Assembly (NCBI RefSeq): GCF_001427305.1
Contig: NZ_LMFZ01000009.1
Location: 1 to 64,000, forward strand
Direction: 5' to 3'
Length of the DNA stretch: 64,000 nt
DNA from: Duganella sp. Root1480D1
GTDB taxonomy: Bacteria; Pseudomonadota; Gammaproteobacteria; Burkholderiales; Burkholderiaceae_D
A program made the position numbers and the translations under genes. Positions 34,801-43,640 of the stretch are shown here, piece after piece. Numbering within the stretch: position 1 is the stretch's first letter; every line of letters begins with the position of its first letter. Below the pieces are notes generated by a model, which saw nothing but the letters and a program-made list of their open reading frames with translations, was not told the DNA's origin and searched no databases.

Positions 34801-35578
34801 CGCGGGCTGCCTGGCAATTATTGCCATTGGCGTCGCACCATTTCACGGTCACGTTGTAGTAGTACGGCGCTCCCGTCACCTCTTTGGCATTCGGGTAGTT
34901 AGCGTTCGGGTAAGCGTAGCTCGTTCCGCTGATGGCCTTGACGCAGGTACTGCCCCAGGCATCGCACCAGACGCGGTCAGGGAAGCTCGCAGCATCTTTA
35001 CCGACCGTCATCAGGTTTACGGTGTCGCCGGCCTTCAGCTTGTCGCAAGAAGTGCTGGGGCCGCAAGGGTAGTCCAGGTTGGTCTCGCCGTAAGTCGTTT
35101 CAACGCGCTGCTTGCCGTAACCGTCACTCGGAATCCCCGACCATGGCGATTTGTAGGAGGTCCGCGCCGCCTTGGTGGCATCGGGACGCGGCGCGCCGTC
35201 ATGGTTGACCGGCCAGTCGTAGCGCACGGCAGGGTTGTAGTAGATCTTGTTGAATGCGCTGGAGGCAAACGGCGGGTCGCCGTTATTGCAGACGGCAGTA
35301 ATCCGGCCGTCGGTGTTGCGGCAATATTTTTCAAAGTTATTACCCGACTTCATGCGAACGTAGTCGGGCATGTAGTTCCACAGCATGCTGCCCGAATTAT
35401 CCAGGTCGAGCATGATGTTCGGCAGCAGCACTACTGTCGTGGAGTTTGCCAGCGGCTTGTCCGCCAGGTCCGTGGTGGCAGCACGCGACATGGCGGCGCC
35501 CAGCACACTGCCGGTAAACAGTGCTGCCAGCATCAGATGTTTAAAGAGTGGCCTCATTGATAGGTCTCGCATACTCAT
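31883..35578 (-). CDS. pilY1: Type IV pilus tip adhesin/assembly protein PilY1
   Basis: This is a 1231-residue secreted protein that supports type IV pilus extension, adhesion and surface sensing. A signal peptide lies within residues 8-33. A von Willebrand A-like start has the metal motif DNSGS at residues 60-64. The middle shows vWA-like segments such as FTILATDGYWNGN and NHQHMTTFTLGLGVDGTLPY. The C-terminal beta-propeller has VYAASNDGMLHAFDADTGEE and the calcium-loop-like DFNKDNSAVAAYGGDLLGN at about 975-990, matching the regulatory calcium site of PilY1. It overlaps pilX by 4 bases and is followed directly by the TonB-like gene. It is transcribed with the minor pilin genes. Confidence 0.93.
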   Translation of the reverse strand: MSMRDLSMRPLFKHLMLAALFTGSVLGAAMSRAATTDLADKPLANSTTVVLLPNIMLDLDNSGSMLWNYMPDYVRMKSGNNFEKYCRNTDGRITAVCNNGDPPFASSAFNKIYYNPAVRYDWPVNHDGAPRPDATKAARTSYKSPWSGIPSDGYGKQRVETTYGETNLDYPCGPSTSCDKLKAGDTVNLMTVGKDAASFPDRVWCDAWGSTCVKAISGTSYAYPNANYPNAKEVTGAPYYYNVTVKWCDANGNNCQAARDNGHTTVNYSQWERVDIVPTRTSYPKAASRTDCRGATSCNFEEEMSNFATWYAWYRTRAQMAKSAIGLAFKDVRGTPKQVTDDKTDANYFHARMGLVTIDNSTIAVPIEAFEGAHKESFYTELYKLNPDTSTPLRASLNEVGRLYKFGKNEAFPKGPDPIQAACQRNFTILATDGYWNGNAPLYTDADRSVQMKDQDGDISKAPRPSYAPYKAGSKGVTGDQITLADVAFYYYNNDLRPTMENIVPSAGGAANIGDVANHQHMTTFTLGLGVDGTLPYRSDYKTAKAGEYYKILQGPQNWPAPTENTAETIDDLWHAAVSGRGTYFSAKDPAALQESLHQALGSIGQSDGSGAAAATSNLQPTEGDNNIYIANYRTGAWDGELSAYAMNTTTGEVTGDPKWQAAVKLRTRITADGDSRTIWTSDTSNNLVPFTTGDISPAQKAFFNETVQKSLSQYKNWSAEQIKAANADTLVKFLRGQDPQVVVEKESKRLYRERDKILGDFVHSQPVYVRQPPFGFKDGDYDKFANQNSDRAPTVYAASNDGMLHAFDADTGEERWAYIPPMVLPDLWQLANSDYADRHRYFLDGSLTVADVKIGSDWKTILIGAMGKGGRGYYALDITDPAKPKVLWNFTAEDNPNLGYSFGPAHVTKVNGKWVAVLTSGYNNVAEDGKYDGDGKGHVFMLDLADPKLKANAVDISTGEGTKANPSGLARLNIAAFDFNKDNSAVAAYGGDLLGNLWRFDLKAATVTKLLALDSGKPIMAAPELTEGPSKSVIVYFGTGRFLGTSDLVLPKDNMSVDAQIVGGIKDDLETTKTVSLNALVKQTMTSSDTSRNIVDPKRVNWTSDLGWYIELPSVGERVAVDPQLFEGTLLVPTVVPTASDCQPGGYSWLYQFNGSGGAANDKAPLGSRLTSPIVGMTVSKLPSGKPVIIAVTADGKRPKTFGLNKPAPGDSGNGGKIETKRLQWRELGK

Positions 35579-36204
35579 TGTGAAATAACCGCCTGTACGA
35601 AACTGACGTTGGAACGCGGGCCAATCACCCGCACAGTGATACGGTAAAGTGCGACCGTAGTGCCGGAGACCCCGGTGTTGTTGAGCGGCTGGTAAGTCAG
35701 CATCGGGCGCAAAATGCCGATACTGTTGTCACCGATACCCTGGGCCCCGGATGGCGCGGTAGAACACTTGGCCGGGTCAAACTCGCCGGCCACATCGCAC
35801 ATGCGGTGGATCACGTAAGACACCTGGTTGCCCGCGACATCGACTGGAAGCTGGGCCACATTGCCCTTGTCGTTCCAGTCCAGGTCATCGTTGGCCTCCG
35901 GCGTATCGTTGCCCGTCAAGTCGAGCGACGCCTGGCTGCTGGCGGAGTAGCCGCTGTCGCCGGCGTCGTTGTCCAGCCCACCCGGGCGCGCACTCAGCCA
36001 CGCGATCGCCGCTTCCACGCCCGCATCGGCGCTGATCGCCGCGCTTTGCTTGAACGCCAGGTTGCCCGCGATCATGGACGAGGTATCGACCGAACGCATC
36101 ATGGCCAGTCCGGCCAGTGTCATGGCCACCAGCACGATCAGCGCCATCACCAGCGCCACACCGTGCTGCCGGCGGCGCCCTGCCGAATTGATTACCGATT
36201 TCAT
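35575..36204 (-). CDS. pilX: Minor pilin assembly protein PilX
   Basis: This 209-residue protein has the PilX layout: a short positively charged leader (MKSVINSAGRRRQHG), a processing Gly, then a hydrophobic N-terminal helix VALVMALIVLVAMTLAGLAM without the usual Glu5, and the following RSVDTSSMIAGNLAFKQSA typical of PilX. The C-terminal domain has two Cys. It helps prime the pilus together with PilV, PilW, FimT and PilY1. The stop overlaps the pilY1 start, and its start overlaps the pilW stop, by 4 bases each. Confidence 0.9.
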   Translation of the reverse strand: MKSVINSAGRRRQHGVALVMALIVLVAMTLAGLAMMRSVDTSSMIAGNLAFKQSAAISADAGVEAAIAWLSARPGGLDNDAGDSGYSASSQASLDLTGNDTPEANDDLDWNDKGNVAQLPVDVAGNQVSYVIHRMCDVAGEFDPAKCSTAPSGAQGIGDNSIGILRPMLTYQPLNNTGVSGTTVALYRITVRVIGPRSNVSFVQAVISQ

Positions 36205-37313
36205 ATCTTTCCCCAGATCACGTTACGCAGCGGGATGACGGTCTCGTATACCCGGTAGCGATAGCAGCCCCAATCGCTGGGGTAGTTGTCGGTTTTGATC
36301 GTCGCCCAGCTGGACTTCAGCGAGGTCGTCGCTTTGCAGCCTTCGCCGGCAACGGGACGTTCGTACTGGGTGGAACGCGTGACCAGCGCGACGCGAATCG
36401 CCTTGATGCGCGCCCAGTCGGCCGGCAGCGGGTTGTCCCAGCCCGGGTCGGAGGCATTGACCCAGGCGTTGATGGCCTGGGTCCCGGCCGGCGCGACGCC
36501 ATACTGGGCCTGCAGGTCAACCACGTCAGTCATGACCAGCTCGTTGGTGACGGCTGGATTCTGCGAGTTATCGCTGCGTTCCAGGTCATGCGTTGCCGTA
36601 TTGACGGAATAGACCTTGCGGAAAATCGGGCCATTGGTGGCCGGCTTGAAACAGGTCACGCTGGCGCCGGACGGGTACTTTGGCCAACCATTGTCATTGG
36701 AAAAACTGGCCGGCGGGTTGTATTCCCCGCTCGTGCCCGGGTTGTGCTGCAGCTTGGACGCCACGTCCTGCACTTCGGTGATTTTCATCACAGTGCAATT
36801 GCCGGCCTGGGATACCAGTGCCAGGTCGCCCTCCGAGCATGCCGCTGGATTGGCGACATCCAGTTCGGCCGATGGCAGCAGCATTTTCCTGGTCGTGATG
36901 GTAGAACCGGACGGCAAGGACGAACCGAGGTTAGGATCGGCGAAATACTGGATGGCCAGGGTGTCCGGCTTGGTGCCGCCGTCCTTGATCAGTGCCGGGG
37001 CAAAGCTGATATTGGTCAGGGCCCCTGCCGCGCCACCGCAGCTTGCATTCTTGTCGCAGTAGGCATAGATCGTCGTGCAGCCCGAATAGGAATTGCTGCC
37101 CGCGGCCATGCCCCAGCCGGCGGCCTTGGCATCGCGCTCCAGCATGTACAGCGCGATAGCGCCGTTTGCCTGCGCGTCGGCATTGCTGGTGGTGGCGCGC
37201 TTGCGCGCTTCGTTATTGGTGAATGCCTGCGCCACGATCAGTGTGCCAAGCATGCCGATCAGCAGGCCGACCATGACCTCGATCAGCGTGAAGCCTTTGT
37301 GTGAACGGTACAT
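36201..37313 (-). CDS. pilW: Minor pilin PilW
   Basis: This is a 370-residue minor pilin. The start at 37313 (MYRSHKGFTLIEVMVGL) has GAGG 6 bases upstream. The prepilin motif KG/FTLIEV is present with Glu5, followed by the hydrophobic helix VMVGLLIGMLGTLIVAQAF and SNADAQANGAIALYMLERDAK, a PilW signature. Several Cys pairs (CTTIYAYC, NASC, CSEG, NCTV) suggest disulfides. It lies between pilV (8-base gap) and pilX (overlap), as in the fimU-pilVWXY1E cluster of other proteobacteria. Confidence 0.9.
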   Translation of the reverse strand: MYRSHKGFTLIEVMVGLLIGMLGTLIVAQAFTNNEARKRATTSNADAQANGAIALYMLERDAKAAGWGMAAGSNSYSGCTTIYAYCDKNASCGGAAGALTNISFAPALIKDGGTKPDTLAIQYFADPNLGSSLPSGSTITTRKMLLPSAELDVANPAACSEGDLALVSQAGNCTVMKITEVQDVASKLQHNPGTSGEYNPPASFSNDNGWPKYPSGASVTCFKPATNGPIFRKVYSVNTATHDLERSDNSQNPAVTNELVMTDVVDLQAQYGVAPAGTQAINAWVNASDPGWDNPLPADWARIKAIRVALVTRSTQYERPVAGEGCKATTSLKSSWATIKTDNYPSDWGCYRYRVYETVIPLRNVIWGKI

Positions 37314-37321
37314 AATTTTCC

Positions 37322-37690
37322 TCAACCGTTGATTTGGGCCACGGCCTGGTATTTGTGGTCCTTGGACTCGCCAGGAAGCTTCCAATTGATGGTGATGGTC
37401 ACCGTATTGCCTTGGACTGCCACTGTGCGTTTGCCGTTTGGCAGGCCAGGTACGGCCTGGTTATCGCCGATGTAATCCGACCACTTGTCGCGATGCACCC
37501 ACATATCGCCCAATAGCTGGTTGGCCGCGAAGCTGGCCTCCAGGCGATATTTGGAATCGGTGACCTGGCGCGTTGCCGAGGCCTGCATCCACAGGAAAGC
37601 CAGGATGCCGAAGGAGAAGATCAGGATGGCGGCCAGCGCTTCAAGCAATACGATGCCGTCCTGGCTGCCAGGTTTAAACTTGCGAATCAT
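37322..37690 (-). CDS. pilV: Minor pilin PilV
   Basis: This is a 122-residue minor pilin. The start at 37690 has AAGGAG 8 bases upstream. The prepilin motif is SQDG/IVLLEALAA, a PilV-type variation of FTLIE with Glu5 kept, then the helix ILIFSFGILAFLWMQASATR. The product is short for PilV (usually about 150-180 residues), ending in TITINWKLPGESKDHKYQAV. Gaps are 11 bases from fimT and 8 to pilW. Confidence 0.85.
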   Translation of the reverse strand: MIRKFKPGSQDGIVLLEALAAILIFSFGILAFLWMQASATRQVTDSKYRLEASFAANQLLGDMWVHRDKWSDYIGDNQAVPGLPNGKRTVAVQGNTVTITINWKLPGESKDHKYQAVAQING

Positions 37691-37701
37691 GGGATTGCTC
37701 C

Positions 37702-38292
37702 TTAAGTACAGCCCTGGGGTGTGCCACCCAGTCTGGTGTCGGGATCGCACATGCGGACCTGCCCGCCCGCGCCAACGGTCACGACATATCGGCGCGCTTC
37801 GCTGGTCTTGGCGTTGGTGACGTCGATGCGGCTGATTTCAGTGCCGGCAGGAGCGCTGGCCCGTCCGAAGCTGTCGAAGGTGACCACGGCCGGCTTATCG
37901 AGGCCGGCGCCAGCCGACAGGATGGAAGCAAAGGTATCGGGCTTGAGCGGCTTGGGCAGGGCCACGGTGGTGACGCCAACCCGCGCGTTGTTGCCGCCTT
38001 CATCCGGCCCACGCTCCTGAATCGAAGCCGAGCAGATGTTGGCGTTCACGCAGCCGACCGTCCACGCCACCTTGCCTTCTTTGTCGGTCAGGGTGAAGCG
38101 CACCTGTGTACTGCGCCGCAAGGCTTCCGCGCGCGCCAACTGCAAGCCGTTCAGCACCGATTCCGCCGCAGTGCGGTTCTGGGCGTCCTGCACCATGCGC
38201 GAGAAATTTGGCATGGCCAATGCCAGCAGCAGGCCCAGGATGCTGATGGCGACCATCAGCTCGATCAGGTTCACACCACTTTGCTTACGCAT
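37702..38292 (-). CDS. fimT: FimT/GspH-family pseudopilin
   Basis: This is a 196-residue minor pilin. The ATG at 38292 shares a base with the TGA of pilE (TGATG), so the genes are coupled. The prepilin motif QSG/VNLIELMVAISIL has Glu5; LLLALAMPNFSRMVQDAQNR, then AAESVLNGLQLARAEALRRS, is the FimT/FimU/GspH signature. The C-terminal part has three Cys, the last two (RMCDPDTRLGGTPQGC) likely paired. It may serve in pilus priming or DNA uptake. Confidence 0.9.
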   Translation of the reverse strand: MRKQSGVNLIELMVAISILGLLLALAMPNFSRMVQDAQNRTAAESVLNGLQLARAEALRRSTQVRFTLTDKEGKVAWTVGCVNANICSASIQERGPDEGGNNARVGVTTVALPKPLKPDTFASILSAGAGLDKPAVVTFDSFGRASAPAGTEISRIDVTNAKTSEARRYVVTVGAGGQVRMCDPDTRLGGTPQGCT

Positions 38293-38732
38293 CAGCAGCG
38301 CCCGCCCGTCGCGGTCACCCAGCAAGTGTTCGAGGTGCTCCAGCCGGTCGGCACGGCCGATGTCTTCCTGGCATTACTTTCATTGACTTCATAGGTAAAG
38401 CCGTTCATCGGGCCCTTGCCTTCGGCTTTCAAGCCGTAGCTCATGCCGTCAGCCGCGATATTGCAGGTGAAGGTGAAGTCCGGGTTGGTCGATGGCGCTG
38501 CCGCAGCGCCCTTGTCGCAAGCGCCGGCGTAGGTACGGTTATCCTGGAAGAATTGCTCCAGCTTGATGCGCATGTCCGCCAGGCCGTTGGTGGCTTGGGG
38601 GATGTGGCCACGAATGACATAGTCTTTATATGATGGCAACGCTATCGCGGCCAGGACAGCGATGATGGCGATAGTAACCATCAGTTCAATCAGGGTAAAA
38701 CCACTGCTGCGGTGCTTGAATATTTGATTCAC
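38292..38732 (-). CDS. pilE: PilE-type (minor) pilin, first gene of the pilus operon
   Basis: This is a 146-residue type IV pilin. The start is GTG at 38732, with AAGGAA about 8 bases upstream, giving the leader (M)NQIFKHRSSG/FTLIELMVTIAIIAVLA with Glu5. The hydrophobic helix is followed by ALPSYKDYVIRGHIPQATN and a C-terminal Cys pair (NTCWVTATGGRC) plus CDKGAAAA. The size and sequence are those of PilE minor pilins. In Pseudomonas pilE is last in the cluster; here it precedes fimT. The whole set, pilE-fimT-pilV-pilW-pilX-pilY1-TonB-like, reads as one transcript from a promoter upstream of 38732. Confidence 0.88.
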   Translation of the reverse strand: MNQIFKHRSSGFTLIELMVTIAIIAVLAAIALPSYKDYVIRGHIPQATNGLADMRIKLEQFFQDNRTYAGACDKGAAAAPSTNPDFTFTCNIAADGMSYGLKAEGKGPMNGFTYEVNESNARKTSAVPTGWSTSNTCWVTATGGRC

Positions 38733-38945
38733 AAGGGTTCCTTTACCAGCAAAACATGTCTTGCCGAAAAATAATTTGCGGAAGTTTAACTGCATTTGGG
38801 CAAGAAGTCTCGCACAATCCGTTGCTATGGAGCATCATTAGAACGGTTTATCTATGATTTGGCGTGGTCGCCGCACACCCGCCCCCTAGGGTAAAATGCA
38901 ATGTTTTCCCGCGCCCGGCGCGACGCCCGACCGAAACTTCGAAAA
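38733..38945. other. Divergent region between the pilus operon and mutS
   Basis: A 213-base gap holds the promoters for the pilus operon (minus) and mutS (plus). I could not find a convincing sigma-70 or sigma-54 promoter or any long repeat in it. Confidence 0.5.
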
Positions 38946-41621
38946 ATGACCACCCTCCCCTCCGAAATCAATCCAGACGCCGTCAAGAACAGCCCGGCCG
39001 AAAAAGTGACGCCGATGATGCAACAGTACCTGCGCATCAAGGCCGATTACCCGAACATGCTGGTGTTCTACCGCATGGGCGACTTTTACGAGTTGTTCTT
39101 TGACGATGCCGAGAAGGCCTCGCGCGTGCTGGGCATTACGCTGACGGCGCGCGGCAGCCAGAACGGCGTACCGATCAAGATGGCGGGCGTGCCTTTCCAT
39201 TCGCTGGATGGCTACCTGGCCAAGCTGGTCAAGGTCGGCGAGTCTTGCGCGATCGCGGAGCAGTTTGGCGACCCGGCCTTGGCCAAGGGGCCGGTGGAAC
39301 GCAAGGTGGTGCGCGTGGTCACGCCGGGCACCCTGACCGATTCGGACCTGCTGCCGGAAAAGTCGGAGCGTCCGCTGCTCTCGATGACCATGATCAGCAA
39401 CCGCAAGGTGGTCACCTGCGGCCTGGCCTGGCTGTCGCTGGCATCCGGCGCGCTGCGCCTGATGGAATTCTCCGGCGACCAGCGCAGCGTCAACACGCGC
39501 CTGGGGCAGGAACTGGAACGCATCGCGCCGGCTGAAATCCTGCGCGGCGACGATGCCGACATGTTCGACGATATCTCGATCTGCCATGTCAACAACGTGC
39601 CTGCCTGGCACTTCGACGTGGTGCACGGCCACAAGGCCCTGCTGGACCAGCTGGCGGTCGCCACCCTGACCGGCTTCGGCGCGGAAGGCCTGGGCGCGGC
39701 GTTCGGCGCAGCTGGCGCCCTGCTGCGCTATGCGCAAGCGACCCAGGGCCGCGGCCTGCAGCACGTCAAGAGCCTGTCCTGCGAAACGGAAAACGAGTAC
39801 ATCGGCCTGGACGCGGCGACGCGCCGCAACCTGGAACTGACGGAAACCATCCGCGGCCAGGAGTCCCCTACCCTGTTCTCGCTGCTGGACCACTGCCGCA
39901 CCGCCATGGGTTCGCGCCTGCTGCGCCACTGGCTGCACCACGCCAAGCGTGACCAGTCGGTGGCCCGCGCGCGCCATGATGCCATCGCCGCGCTGATGCA
40001 GCACGACACCACCGGATCGCTGGCCTACCACCTGGCGCAAGTGCCGGACATCGAGCGCATTACCACCCGCGTGGCCCTGCTGTCGGCCCGCCCGCGCGAC
40101 CTGTCCGCCCTGCGCGACGGCCTGCAGCAATTGCCCAAGCTGCAGCACGCCATGCAGCGCGCCCTGAGCCACGACAACGCACAAGGCTTGCTGGCCAAGC
40201 TGCACCACGGCCTGAACGAGCCGGAGGAATGCGTCGGCCTGCTGGTGCGCGCCATCATGCCGGAGCCGGCCACCATGGTGCGCGACGGCGGCGTGATCGC
40301 CCGCGGCTACGATGCCGAGCTGGATGAACTGCGCGGCCTGTCCGAAAACGCCGGCCAGTTCCTGGTCGACCTGGAAACCCGCGAACGCGAACGCACTGGC
40401 ATCGCCAACCTGCGCGTCGAATACAACCGCGTGCACGGCTTCTACATCGAAGTCACCAATGGCCAAGCCGACAAGGTGCCGGAAGACTACCGCCGCCGCC
40501 AGACCCTGAAGAACTGCGAACGCTACATCACGCCGGAACTGAAAGCTTTCGAAGACAAGGCCTTGTCGGCACAGGACCGCGCCCTGGCACGCGAGAAGAT
40601 GCTGTATGACGAGCTGCTGGCCGCCCTGGCCCCGTTCATCGGCCCGCTGCAAGCGATCGCCCAGGCCCTGGCCCAGGTCGACACCCTGTGTTCGTTGGCG
40701 GAACACGCGCTGCGCAACAACTGGTGCGCGCCGAACCTGGTGGCCGAGCCCTGCATCAATATCGTGGAAGGCCGCCACCCGGTGGTGGAAAACCAGATCG
40801 AACGCTTCATCGCCAACGACTGCAAGTTCATGGCCGACCGCCGCCTGCTGCTGATCACCGGCCCGAACATGGGCGGTAAATCGACCTTCATGCGCCAGGT
40901 TGCCCTGATAACCCTGCTGGCCTATGTGGGCAGCTATGTGCCGGCAAGCAGCGCCACCATCGGCCCGATCGACCGCGTGTTCACCCGTATCGGCGCCACT
41001 GACGACCTGGCCGGCGGCCGTTCCACCTTCATGGTGGAGATGACGGAAGCGGCCACCATCCTGAACGGCGCCACCGAACATTCGCTGGTGCTGATGGATG
41101 AAATCGGCCGCGGCACTTCGACCTTTGACGGCCTGGCGCTGGCCTGGGCCATTGCGCGCCACCTGATCGAAACCAGCCGCAGCTTCACCCTGTTCGCGAC
41201 CCACTATTTCGAACTGACCCAGTTGCCTGAAGCGCATCCGACTGCCGCCAACGTGCACCTGTCGGCAGTGGAGCACAAGGACTCCATCGTGTTCCTGCAC
41301 GCGGTGCAGAACGGCCCTGCTTCGCAAAGCTATGGCTTGCAGGTGGCCCAGTTGGCCGGCGTGCCCCAGCCGGTGATCAAGGCCGCGCGCAAGCACCTGG
41401 CGCGCTTGGAAGCGCAAGCGCTGGACGCAACGCCGCAGCTCGACCTGTTCGCCGCGCCAGTGGCCGATGCCAACGACGACGAGGCGCCATCGGCCGCCCC
41501 CGCCGCCGATCCGCGCGCCGAAGAACTGCTGGCGGCGCTGGACGACATCGACCCGGATGCCATGACCCCGCGCGAAGCGCTGGACCGCCTATACCAGCTC
41601 AAACGCCTGGCAAAGGCATGA
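38946..41621 (+). CDS. mutS: DNA mismatch repair ATPase MutS
   Basis: This is an 891-residue mismatch-recognition protein. The ATG at 38946 is used; an in-frame ATG at 38901 is possible and neither has a strong ribosome-binding site. The mismatch-reading Phe-X-Glu is in [12 protein letters not shown] near residue 45. The connector, lever and clamp domains follow at expected length. The ATPase has the Walker [34 protein letters not shown], the Walker [17 protein letters not shown] and [12 protein letters not shown]. The C-terminal tail keeps helix-like [22 protein letters not shown], matching the tetramerisation region. It partners MutL, which is not in this window. Its stop overlaps the next gene by 4 bases. 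Confidence 0.96.
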   Translation: MTTLPSEINPDAVKNSPAEKVTPMMQQYLRIKADYPNMLVFYRMGDFYELFFDDAEKASRVLGITLTARGSQNGVPIKMAGVPFHSLDGYLAKLVKVGESCAIAEQFGDPALAKGPVERKVVRVVTPGTLTDSDLLPEKSERPLLSMTMISNRKVVTCGLAWLSLASGALRLMEFSGDQRSVNTRLGQELERIAPAEILRGDDADMFDDISICHVNNVPAWHFDVVHGHKALLDQLAVATLTGFGAEGLGAAFGAAGALLRYAQATQGRGLQHVKSLSCETENEYIGLDAATRRNLELTETIRGQESPTLFSLLDHCRTAMGSRLLRHWLHHAKRDQSVARARHDAIAALMQHDTTGSLAYHLAQVPDIERITTRVALLSARPRDLSALRDGLQQLPKLQHAMQRALSHDNAQGLLAKLHHGLNEPEECVGLLVRAIMPEPATMVRDGGVIARGYDAELDELRGLSENAGQFLVDLETRERERTGIANLRVEYNRVHGFYIEVTNGQADKVPEDYRRRQTLKNCERYITPELKAFEDKALSAQDRALAREKMLYDELLAALAPFIGPLQAIAQALAQVDTLCSLAEHALRNNWCAPNLVAEPCINIVEGRHPVVENQIERFIANDCKFMADRRLLLITGPNMGGKSTFMRQVALITLLAYVGSYVPASSATIGPIDRVFTRIGATDDLAGGRSTFMVEMTEAATILNGATEHSLVLMDEIGRGTSTFDGLALAWAIARHLIETSRSFTLFATHYFELTQLPEAHPTAANVHLSAVEHKDSIVFLHAVQNGPASQSYGLQVAQLAGVPQPVIKAARKHLARLEAQALDATPQLDLFAAPVADANDDEAPSAAPAADPRAEELLAALDDIDPDAMTPREALDRLYQLKRLAKA

Positions 41622-42568
41622 AACGGCGCTACGCCTTGACTGCCGCGGCCGTGCTGGCGGCCGCCATACTGGCCGCGCCGGCCGCATTTGCGCGCGGCGA
41701 CAAGCCTGCGCCGCGCAAGGGCGAATTCAGCTTCGCCCTGCTCGGCCACAACTTCCCCAAGGGCCAAGGCGATACCGAATTCCGCCGCATGCTGGCGGAA
41801 ACGAGCCGCAGCGAGCCGGCCTTCCTGATCGCCATCGGGCTCAAGGCGGCCAGCGAACCGTGCACCGATGCCCTGTACCTGGAGCGCCGCGACCTGATGA
41901 ACAGCGTCGAGCGCCCGCTGGTGCTGCTGCCGGCTGGCAGCGACTGGACCGAATGCCGCAACTCCAACGGCAAGTCGAACGCCATCGAACGCCTTAACCG
42001 CATTCGCGAACTGTTCTTCGCCGAACCCGATGCACTGGGCAAGGGCAAGCTGCCGCTGAACCGCCAGTCCGGCATCGCCAAGTTCCGCGACTACGCCGAG
42101 AACACCTATTGGGAATACGAAAACGTCCTGTTCGTCACGCTCAATGTGCCGGCCAGGAACAACCACTACCTGACCGAAGCTGGCCGCAACAGCGAATACG
42201 AAGACCGCATGGTGGCCAACCGCGGCTGGCTGCACCGCGCCTTCCTGCACGCCAAGCGCAAGAACATCGCCGGTATCGTGCTGGTGATGGATGGCGATAT
42301 CGGCGCCCATGTGGAACAAGGCTTCTTTGCCCGCCTGGCGCAAAAGCGCGACGGCTTTACCGAGATCCGCCGCATCGTGCGCTCGCAGGCCGACAAGTAT
42401 TCAGGCCAGTTGCTGCTGGTGGATAACCGCAAGCAGGACAAGGCCGCCCCGGCTATCGAATGGAACAAGAACGTCGGCCACCTGGCGCTGGGGGCCGAAT
42501 GGGCGGCACTGCGCGTGATCCCCGGCAGCGCCGAGGTCTTCAGCCTGGCACCAGACCATTCACAATAA
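41618..42568 (+). CDS. Secreted metallophosphoesterase-like protein lacking metal ligands
   Basis: This is a 316-residue exported protein (signal peptide 1-26, ending AFA). It resembles a family of secreted calcineurin-like phosphoesterases in Betaproteobacteria along its length: [44 protein letters not shown], then [17 protein letters not shown] and [20 protein letters not shown]. The metal-binding positions appear changed: the first-motif Asp is His44 (GHNF in place of GDxP), the second motif reads IAIGLK (71-76) where a GD is expected, and the GDNE motif reads AGSD (106-109). I therefore expect a non-catalytic protein. The family comparison is from memory. It overlaps mutS by 4 bases, so it is probably expressed with it. 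Confidence 0.6.
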   Translation: MKRRYALTAAAVLAAAILAAPAAFARGDKPAPRKGEFSFALLGHNFPKGQGDTEFRRMLAETSRSEPAFLIAIGLKAASEPCTDALYLERRDLMNSVERPLVLLPAGSDWTECRNSNGKSNAIERLNRIRELFFAEPDALGKGKLPLNRQSGIAKFRDYAENTYWEYENVLFVTLNVPARNNHYLTEAGRNSEYEDRMVANRGWLHRAFLHAKRKNIAGIVLVMDGDIGAHVEQGFFARLAQKRDGFTEIRRIVRSQADKYSGQLLLVDNRKQDKAAPAIEWNKNVGHLALGAEWAALRVIPGSAEVFSLAPDHSQ

Positions 42569-42588
42569 TCATTATTAAATTTATAATT

Positions 42589-42615
42589 ACCCTTTTTAAC
42601 CAGAACTAAAAAGGG
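42589..42615 (+). promoter_or_regulatory. Hairpin that overlaps the ribosome-binding site of the HEAT lipoprotein gene
   Basis: The 9-base arms 42590-42598 and 42607-42615 pair fully (CCCTTTTTA with TAAAAAGGG). The right arm contains AAAGGG, the only ribosome-binding site for the GTG start at 42621. If formed, the hairpin would hide the site; it is A/T rich and may melt easily. Confidence 0.45.
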
Positions 42616-42620
42616 ACGTC

Positions 42621-43601
42621 GTGAAACAACTGAAATCGCTGCCTGGCCTGCTCATTGCGCTGGCAACCCTGTCGGGTTGCGCCATCAATATGGGCGTACC
42701 CGTTAAAGACCCGGTGCAGTCGACTGTGGCTTACAACAACAACGGCGCCGCGCCGCAGCCGGTTGGCTTGGCCGTCGAAGATGCGCGCGATGGCAAGAAC
42801 AAGGAACAACTGCTGACCGGCCGGATTCCAATGAACCTGACCTACCAGGATAAGCCGTTCAACGCGGTGAATTGGATTGCCGACCAGACCGCGCGTGAAA
42901 TGTCCGCGCGCGGCTTGCCGGTGACTGTGGCGCAAGCCGGTGGCGCTGGCACGAAACTGAGCTTCAAGCGCATCAGCATTGAAAACCACCGCGCCAGCGG
43001 CTTCTCGCCGTTCGTCACCTTCACTTCGCTGCGCGCCGATATCGACACGCCGCAAGGCGTGCAGCACGTGGCAGCTTACGTGAAGCGCGGCAAAGTGCCG
43101 GTATGGTCGTTCGACGAAGTCATCGATCCGACCTACAACGCTCCATTGGATGTACTGACCAAGGAACTGGCGGCCAAGCTGAACCAGCAACTGTTCAAGC
43201 AGTCCGTCAGCGATGATCAGGTCAAGGTGCTGATCGACAAAGTCAACCGCGATATCGCGCTCGATACCGTCTGGCTTGACGTGTACCAGCTCGGCTTCAG
43301 CAATAATCAGCTGGCCGTTCCCGAACTCGTCAAGCTGAGCAGCCACGAAAGCGAATACGTGCGGCTGGCCGCCCTGTCCTCGCTGGGCATCCTGAAGGCC
43401 ACTGCACAAATGCCATTCCTGGTTGGACGCTACGAGTCGCAGACCGGCATCTGGCAGGACCGTGCCATGGCACTGAAGGCCATCGGCGATATGGGCACCT
43501 CGGAAAGCCGCGCCTACCTGGAAAAACAGATGGAACGATTCAAGACCGGCGAAGACAATGAATCGCGCTGGACCCGCGAGATCATTTCGCTCTACCTCTA
43601 A
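42621..43601 (+). CDS. HEAT-repeat lipoprotein
   Basis: This is a 326-residue lipoprotein starting at GTG 42621, with AAGGGA upstream. The signal peptide ends at the lipobox LSGC (Cys20). The middle part (about 60-210) is a mixed fold with no motif I recognise, although ADQTAREMSARGLPVTVAQ and the conserved spacing resemble outer-membrane lipoproteins of unknown function. The C-terminal 235-310 is helical with HEAT-like repeats (VPELVKLSSHESEYVRLAAL, then DRAMALKAIGDMG). It sits between the phosphoesterase-like gene and slyD, ends at a shared terminator and is probably membrane-tethered in the periplasm. No function is assigned. Confidence 0.75.
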   Translation: MKQLKSLPGLLIALATLSGCAINMGVPVKDPVQSTVAYNNNGAAPQPVGLAVEDARDGKNKEQLLTGRIPMNLTYQDKPFNAVNWIADQTAREMSARGLPVTVAQAGGAGTKLSFKRISIENHRASGFSPFVTFTSLRADIDTPQGVQHVAAYVKRGKVPVWSFDEVIDPTYNAPLDVLTKELAAKLNQQLFKQSVSDDQVKVLIDKVNRDIALDTVWLDVYQLGFSNNQLAVPELVKLSSHESEYVRLAALSSLGILKATAQMPFLVGRYESQTGIWQDRAMALKAIGDMGTSESRAYLEKQMERFKTGEDNESRWTREIISLYL

Positions 43602-43610
43602 GCGCCAACA

Positions 43611-43640
43611 AAAAACCCCGCAGCAGCGGGGTTTTCTCTT
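43611..43640. terminator. Bidirectional terminator between the HEAT lipoprotein and slyD
   Basis: A 6-base G/C stem (CCCCGC at 43616-43621 with GCGGGG at 43626-43631), loop AGCA, is flanked by A-runs and T-runs on both sides. It serves the converging genes ending at 43601 and 43641. Confidence 0.85.

Noticed and set aside
38733..38795. Sigma-54-like promoter before pilE
   Set aside because: The GGCA and TTGC elements are present but separated by 13 bases rather than the required spacing, so I do not call it.
38886..41417. An 843-codon minus-strand frame over mutS
   Set aside because: It is a shadow of mutS, with no start signals and no recognisable domains.
42564..42576. AATAATCATTATT as a Fur box before the HEAT lipoprotein
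   Set aside because: It matches only the right two-thirds of the Fur consensus, spans a stop codon and lies in a strongly A/T-rich stretch where such matches arise by chance.
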